DNA of 16,488 bases from an uncultured Bacteroidota bacterium (GTDB lineage Bacteria > Bacteroidota > Bacteroidia > Flavobacteriales > Schleiferiaceae), in NCBI GenBank assembly GCA_913056475.1, contig CAJXMS010000012.1, positions 1 through 16,488 on the forward strand, in the 5' to 3' direction. Below, piece after piece: positions 13,972 to 16,488 of this stretch (the stretch's first letter is position 1; each line of letters starts with the position of its first letter). A program made the position numbers and the translations under genes. Below the pieces are notes generated by a model. The model was given only the letters and a program-made list of their open reading frames with translations, made no database searches and was not told the origin of the DNA.

Positions 13972-15318
13972 CTACTCTTCCGGCTGCAGTTCAAAAGATT
14001 CCATAAACTTCGTGGTGTAGTTGCCCGCCACGTAATCCGGGTGCTCCATGAGCTGGCGGTGAAAAGGAATGGTGGTTTGCACCCCTTCGATCACAAACTC
14101 CTCGAGCGCCCGGCGCATCTTATCGATGGCTTCTTCCCGGGTTTGCGCCGTGGTGATCAGCTTGGCGATCATGGAATCGTAAAAGGGCGGGATCACGTAA
14201 CCCGCGTACACATGGGTGTCCAGGCGGATCCCGTGCCCTCCCGGCGCGTGAAAAGTGGTGATCTTTCCCGGGGAGGGCCTAAAATCGCGGTAGGGGTCTT
14301 CCGCATTGATCCGGCATTCGATGGAGTGCAGCTTGGGGACGTAATTTTTGCCGCTGATGGGAATGCCCGCCGCCACCTTGATCTGCTCCCGGATAAGGTC
14401 GTAATCGATCACCTGCTCGGTAATAGGATGCTCCACCTGGATGCGGGTATTCATTTCCATAAAATAGAAATGCCGATGCTTGTCCACCAAAAACTCGATG
14501 GTACCCGCTCCTTCGTACTTGATGTGTTCACAGGCCTTAACGGCCGCCTGGCCCATTTCCTCCCTTAACTCCGGGGTCATAAAAGGCGAGGGGGTTTCCT
14601 CGGTAAGCTTTTGGTGGCGCCGCTGGATGGAACAGTCCCGCTCAGAGAGGTGGCAGGCCTTGCCCTTTTGATCGCCCACCACCTGAATTTCGATGTGGCG
14701 GGGCTCTTCGATCAGCTTTTCCATGTACATGCCGTCGTTGCCAAAAGAGGCACCGGCCTCCTGGCGGGCAGACTCCCAGGCTTTGCGGAGGTCCTGTTTT
14801 TTCCATACCGCGCGCATGCCTTTCCCTCCGCCGCCCGCGGTGGCTTTGAGCATAACGGGGTATTGTATTTCATCGGCCAGTTTTTCCGCCTCATCATAGC
14901 TATCCAGCAGCCCCTCCGAACCGGGAATGGTGGGCACGCCCGCCGCTTTCATGGTGGCCTTGGCGGTAGCTTTATCTCCCATTCGGTCTATCATATCCGG
15001 CGAGGGCCCGATAAACTTCATGCCGTGCTCGGCACAGATCTTAGAAAACTTGGCGTTTTCACTCAGGAAGCCGTAGCCCGGATGAATAGCGTCCGCATTG
15101 GTGATCTCCGCGGCGGCAATGATCTTGGGGATGTCCAGATAAGATTCATTACTGGAAGCAGGACCGATGCACACCGCCTCATCTGCAAAGCGCACGTGGA
15201 GGCTTTCTTGATCGGCCGTGGAATAAACCGATACCGTATGAATGCCCATTTCGCGGCAGGTTCTAATCACCCGAAGGGCAATTTCGCCGCGATTGGCGAT
15301 CAGTATTTTCTTGAACAT
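13972..15318 (-). CDS. accC: Acetyl-CoA carboxylase, biotin carboxylase subunit
   Basis: A 448-residue ATP-grasp enzyme that carboxylates the biotin on AccB, using ATP and bicarbonate. This is the first half-reaction of malonyl-CoA synthesis in the cytoplasm. The N-terminal domain opens MFKKILIANRGEIALRVIRTCRE and includes DAIHPGYGFLSEN (77-89). The glycine-rich ATP loop is KATAGGGGKGMR (158-169), and SERDCSIQRRHQK (225-237) follows. The metal and catalytic segment MEMNTRIQVEHPITE (287-301) has the conserved Glu and Arg. ECRINAEDP (334-342) begins the C-terminal domain. Length is normal for a stand-alone AccC, not a fused acyl-CoA carboxylase alpha chain. It follows accB by 15 nt, so they are co-transcribed, and a terminator lies just after it. 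Confidence 0.97.
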   Translation of the reverse strand: MFKKILIANRGEIALRVIRTCREMGIHTVSVYSTADQESLHVRFADEAVCIGPASSNESYLDIPKIIAAAEITNADAIHPGYGFLSENAKFSKICAEHGMKFIGPSPDMIDRMGDKATAKATMKAAGVPTIPGSEGLLDSYDEAEKLADEIQYPVMLKATAGGGGKGMRAVWKKQDLRKAWESARQEAGASFGNDGMYMEKLIEEPRHIEIQVVGDQKGKACHLSERDCSIQRRHQKLTEETPSPFMTPELREEMGQAAVKACEHIKYEGAGTIEFLVDKHRHFYFMEMNTRIQVEHPITEQVIDYDLIREQIKVAAGIPISGKNYVPKLHSIECRINAEDPYRDFRPSPGKITTFHAPGGHGIRLDTHVYAGYVIPPFYDSMIAKLITTAQTREEAIDKMRRALEEFVIEGVQTTIPFHRQLMEHPDYVAGNYTTKFMESFELQPEE

Positions 15319-15333
15319 AAGGCTGTATTTGAT

Positions 15334-15849
15334 TTAGGCGGGGTCCACCAGGAAAAGGGGCTGATCGTATTCCACCGGTGATTGGTCTTCCACCAGCACC
15401 TTTACGATTTTGCCCTTCACTTCGCTTTCAATCTCGTTGAACAGCTTCATGGCCTCAATGATACACACCACGGTGCCGTTAGACACTTCGTCCCCCACTT
15501 CTACAAAGAGGTCCTTATCTGGACTGGGGCGGCGGTAAAAGGTGCCGATCATGGGTGATTTGATGGTTACGTACCGAGCGTCGTCCTCGGGGGGTTGGCT
15601 GTCCCCTCCCTTATCGCTACTGCTCGGGGGGGCGGCCGGCGCCTCCTGCGGCTGAGCAGCCGCTTGGGGGGCGCTTTGTTGGGGAGCGCTTTGTTGGGGC
15701 ATGCTTATCACTTGCGGCTGCGGGGCCTCTTTTTGAACCGCCGATTCAGACTTGATATTGATCTTGAAATCTTCGGTTTCCAAGTTTACCTCAGCGGCGC
15801 CCGAACGGGCCACAAATTTGATGAGATTTTGAATTTCTTTTAAGTCCAT
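15334..15849 (-). CDS. accB: Acetyl-CoA carboxylase, biotin carboxyl carrier protein
   Basis: A 171-residue biotin carrier that shuttles carboxybiotin between AccC and the carboxyltransferase. The N-terminal helix (DLKEIQNLIKFVARSGAAEV) is typical of BCCP. A Pro/Ala/Gln-rich flexible linker at about 40-90 includes the tandem QSAPQQSAP repeat. The C-terminal biotinyl domain (93-170) has IKSPMIGTFYRRPSPD and the biotinylation site EAMKL with Lys135; Leu rather than Met after the Lys is common in Bacteroidota. It needs biotin ligase for activity. It lies 44 nt downstream of fabH and 15 nt upstream of accC. An exact -7 box within the fabH-accB spacer could allow separate expression. The acetyl-CoA carboxyltransferase genes accA/accD are not in the window. 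Confidence 0.97.
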   Translation of the reverse strand: MDLKEIQNLIKFVARSGAAEVNLETEDFKINIKSESAVQKEAPQPQVISMPQQSAPQQSAPQAAAQPQEAPAAPPSSSDKGGDSQPPEDDARYVTIKSPMIGTFYRRPSPDKDLFVEVGDEVSNGTVVCIIEAMKLFNEIESEVKGKIVKVLVEDQSPVEYDQPLFLVDPA

Positions 15850-15878
15850 GCGGGTGGTCGTTAGTTGCAGTTTAGAAA

Positions 15879-15886
15879 CAAAGCTA
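15879..15886 (-). promoter_or_regulatory. Possible internal -7 element ahead of accB
   Basis: The minus strand reads TAGCTTTG, an exact TAnnTTTG match, ending 29 nt before the accB ATG. No TTG is seen about 19 nt upstream. It may drive accB-accC independently of fabH, or be a chance match. Confidence 0.3.
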
Positions 15887-15893
15887 TGTAAAA

Positions 15894-16488
15894 TTAATGG
15901 GGGGCGTCATAGGCCCATTTGAGATAGATGGCGCCCCAGGTAAAGCCCCCCCCAAAGGCGGAAAACACCAGATTATCTCCCTTCCGGAGTTTTTGATGAT
16001 AATCGTATAAACAGAGGGGAAGGGTTCCGTTGGTGGTATTGCCGTAGCGCTGAATGTTGAGCATCACTTTATCGGCATCGAGCCCCATTCGCCGGGCGGT
16101 GGCGTCTATAATGCGCTTATTGGCCTGGTGGGGCACCAGCCATTGCACGTCTTCCGCCCGGAGTTGATTTCGGTTCATGATATCGGCGGAGACTTGGGCC
16201 ATTTTGCTCACCGCAAATTTAAAGACCTGCTGGCCTTCCTGGTGGACATAGTGCTGGCCCAGCTCCACGGTGCTTTTGGACGGAGGCAGCTGAGAGCCCC
16301 CGGCTTTGATGTGTAAGTGTTGGCGGCCGCGCCCATCACTTCGCAGGAGGGCATCCTGCAGGCCCAGTCCCTCCTCATTGGCTTCCAGGAGCACCGCCCC
16401 GCATCCGTCGCCAAAGATCACGCAGGTGGTCCGGTCGGTGTAGTCAATGATGGAAGACATCTTGTCGCCGCCTATAAGCAGGACTTTT
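15894..16488 (-). CDS. fabH: Beta-ketoacyl-ACP synthase III, C-terminal part (truncated by window edge)
   Basis: The window holds the last 197 residues; the frame continues past the edge, reading KVLLIGGDKMSSIIDYTDRT before the first internal Met that could look like a start. Catalytic His is in WLVPHQANKRIIDATARRMG and catalytic Asn in QRYGNTTNGTLPLCLYDY; the active-site Cys lies in the missing N-terminal third. The end, GDNLVFSAFGGGFTWGAIYLKW, is typical of the Bacteroidota FabH group. The enzyme condenses acetyl-CoA (or a branched primer) with malonyl-ACP to begin fatty acid elongation. The downstream accB-accC genes help supply its malonyl substrate, a common Bacteroidota gene order. The primer specificity cannot be judged from this part. 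Confidence 0.95.
   Translation of the reverse strand, partial: KVLLIGGDKMSSIIDYTDRTTCVIFGDGCGAVLLEANEEGLGLQDALLRSDGRGRQHLHIKAGGSQLPPSKSTVELGQHYVHQEGQQVFKFAVSKMAQVSADIMNRNQLRAEDVQWLVPHQANKRIIDATARRMGLDADKVMLNIQRYGNTTNGTLPLCLYDYHQKLRKGDNLVFSAFGGGFTWGAIYLKWAYDAPH

Noticed and set aside
1..16488. CRISPR array, tRNA, rRNA, riboswitch or prophage elements
   Set aside because: I saw no regularly spaced repeats, no cloverleaf-type tRNA sequence, no rRNA-like segment and no integrase, phage or toxin-antitoxin gene.

Overview
The window looks like chromosomal DNA from a member of the Bacteroidota, probably a marine or saprospirian-type lineage, although the genus cannot be fixed from sequence alone. 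The evidence is as follows. Two secreted proteins end in type IX secretion sorting domains, one type A and one type B (gliding-motility/CHU_C type). There is a fabH-accB-accC cluster. Translation starts lack Shine-Dalgarno sequences. Matches to the Bacteroidota -7 promoter element TAnnTTTG lie just upstream of several genes and point the right way. Base composition is moderately GC-rich.

Layout, left to right. (1) Positions 1-2136, minus strand: the carboxyltransferase (beta) subunit of an acyl-CoA carboxylase, probably propionyl-CoA type, followed by the N-terminal part of an unrecognised exported protein that runs off the left edge. (2) 2164-4599, minus: a large type B T9SS-secreted protein with its own terminator and promoter. 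(3) 4779-7561: lepA (plus) and trpS (minus), convergent, with stop codons overlapping by 4 bp. (4) 7655-8702, plus: plsC and gatC, overlapping by 29 bp. (5) 8703-9064: a gene-poor stretch holding at best one doubtful small ORF. (6) 9127-12738: a divergent pair made of a secreted four-module, starch-binding-like protein (minus, type A T9SS signal) and a Sec-exported GH13 cyclomaltodextrinase/neopullulanase-like enzyme (plus). (7) 12741-12920: a block of about 80% G+C with no credible gene. (8) 12949-13902, plus: a GT2-like glycosyltransferase. (9) 13915-16488, minus: fabH (cut by the right edge), accB and accC, closed by a terminator. This operon supplies malonyl-CoA and the first condensation of fatty acid synthesis.

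How the genes relate. fabH, accB and accC start fatty acid synthesis, and plsC puts acyl chains into phosphatidic acid. lepA, trpS and gatC are translation housekeeping genes. The GH13 enzyme and the repeat protein plausibly form a small alpha-glucan module: surface binding by the T9SS-exported protein and hydrolysis by the exported enzyme. No SusC/SusD pair is visible.

Most of the window is ordinary core genome. The parts most worth a second look are the extreme-GC intergenic block at 12741-12920, the unusual divergent glucan-binding/hydrolysing pair, and two genes (plsC and the glycosyltransferase) whose -7 elements end exactly 6 nt before the start codon, which suggests leaderless mRNAs. 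I see no evidence of a complete undescribed system.
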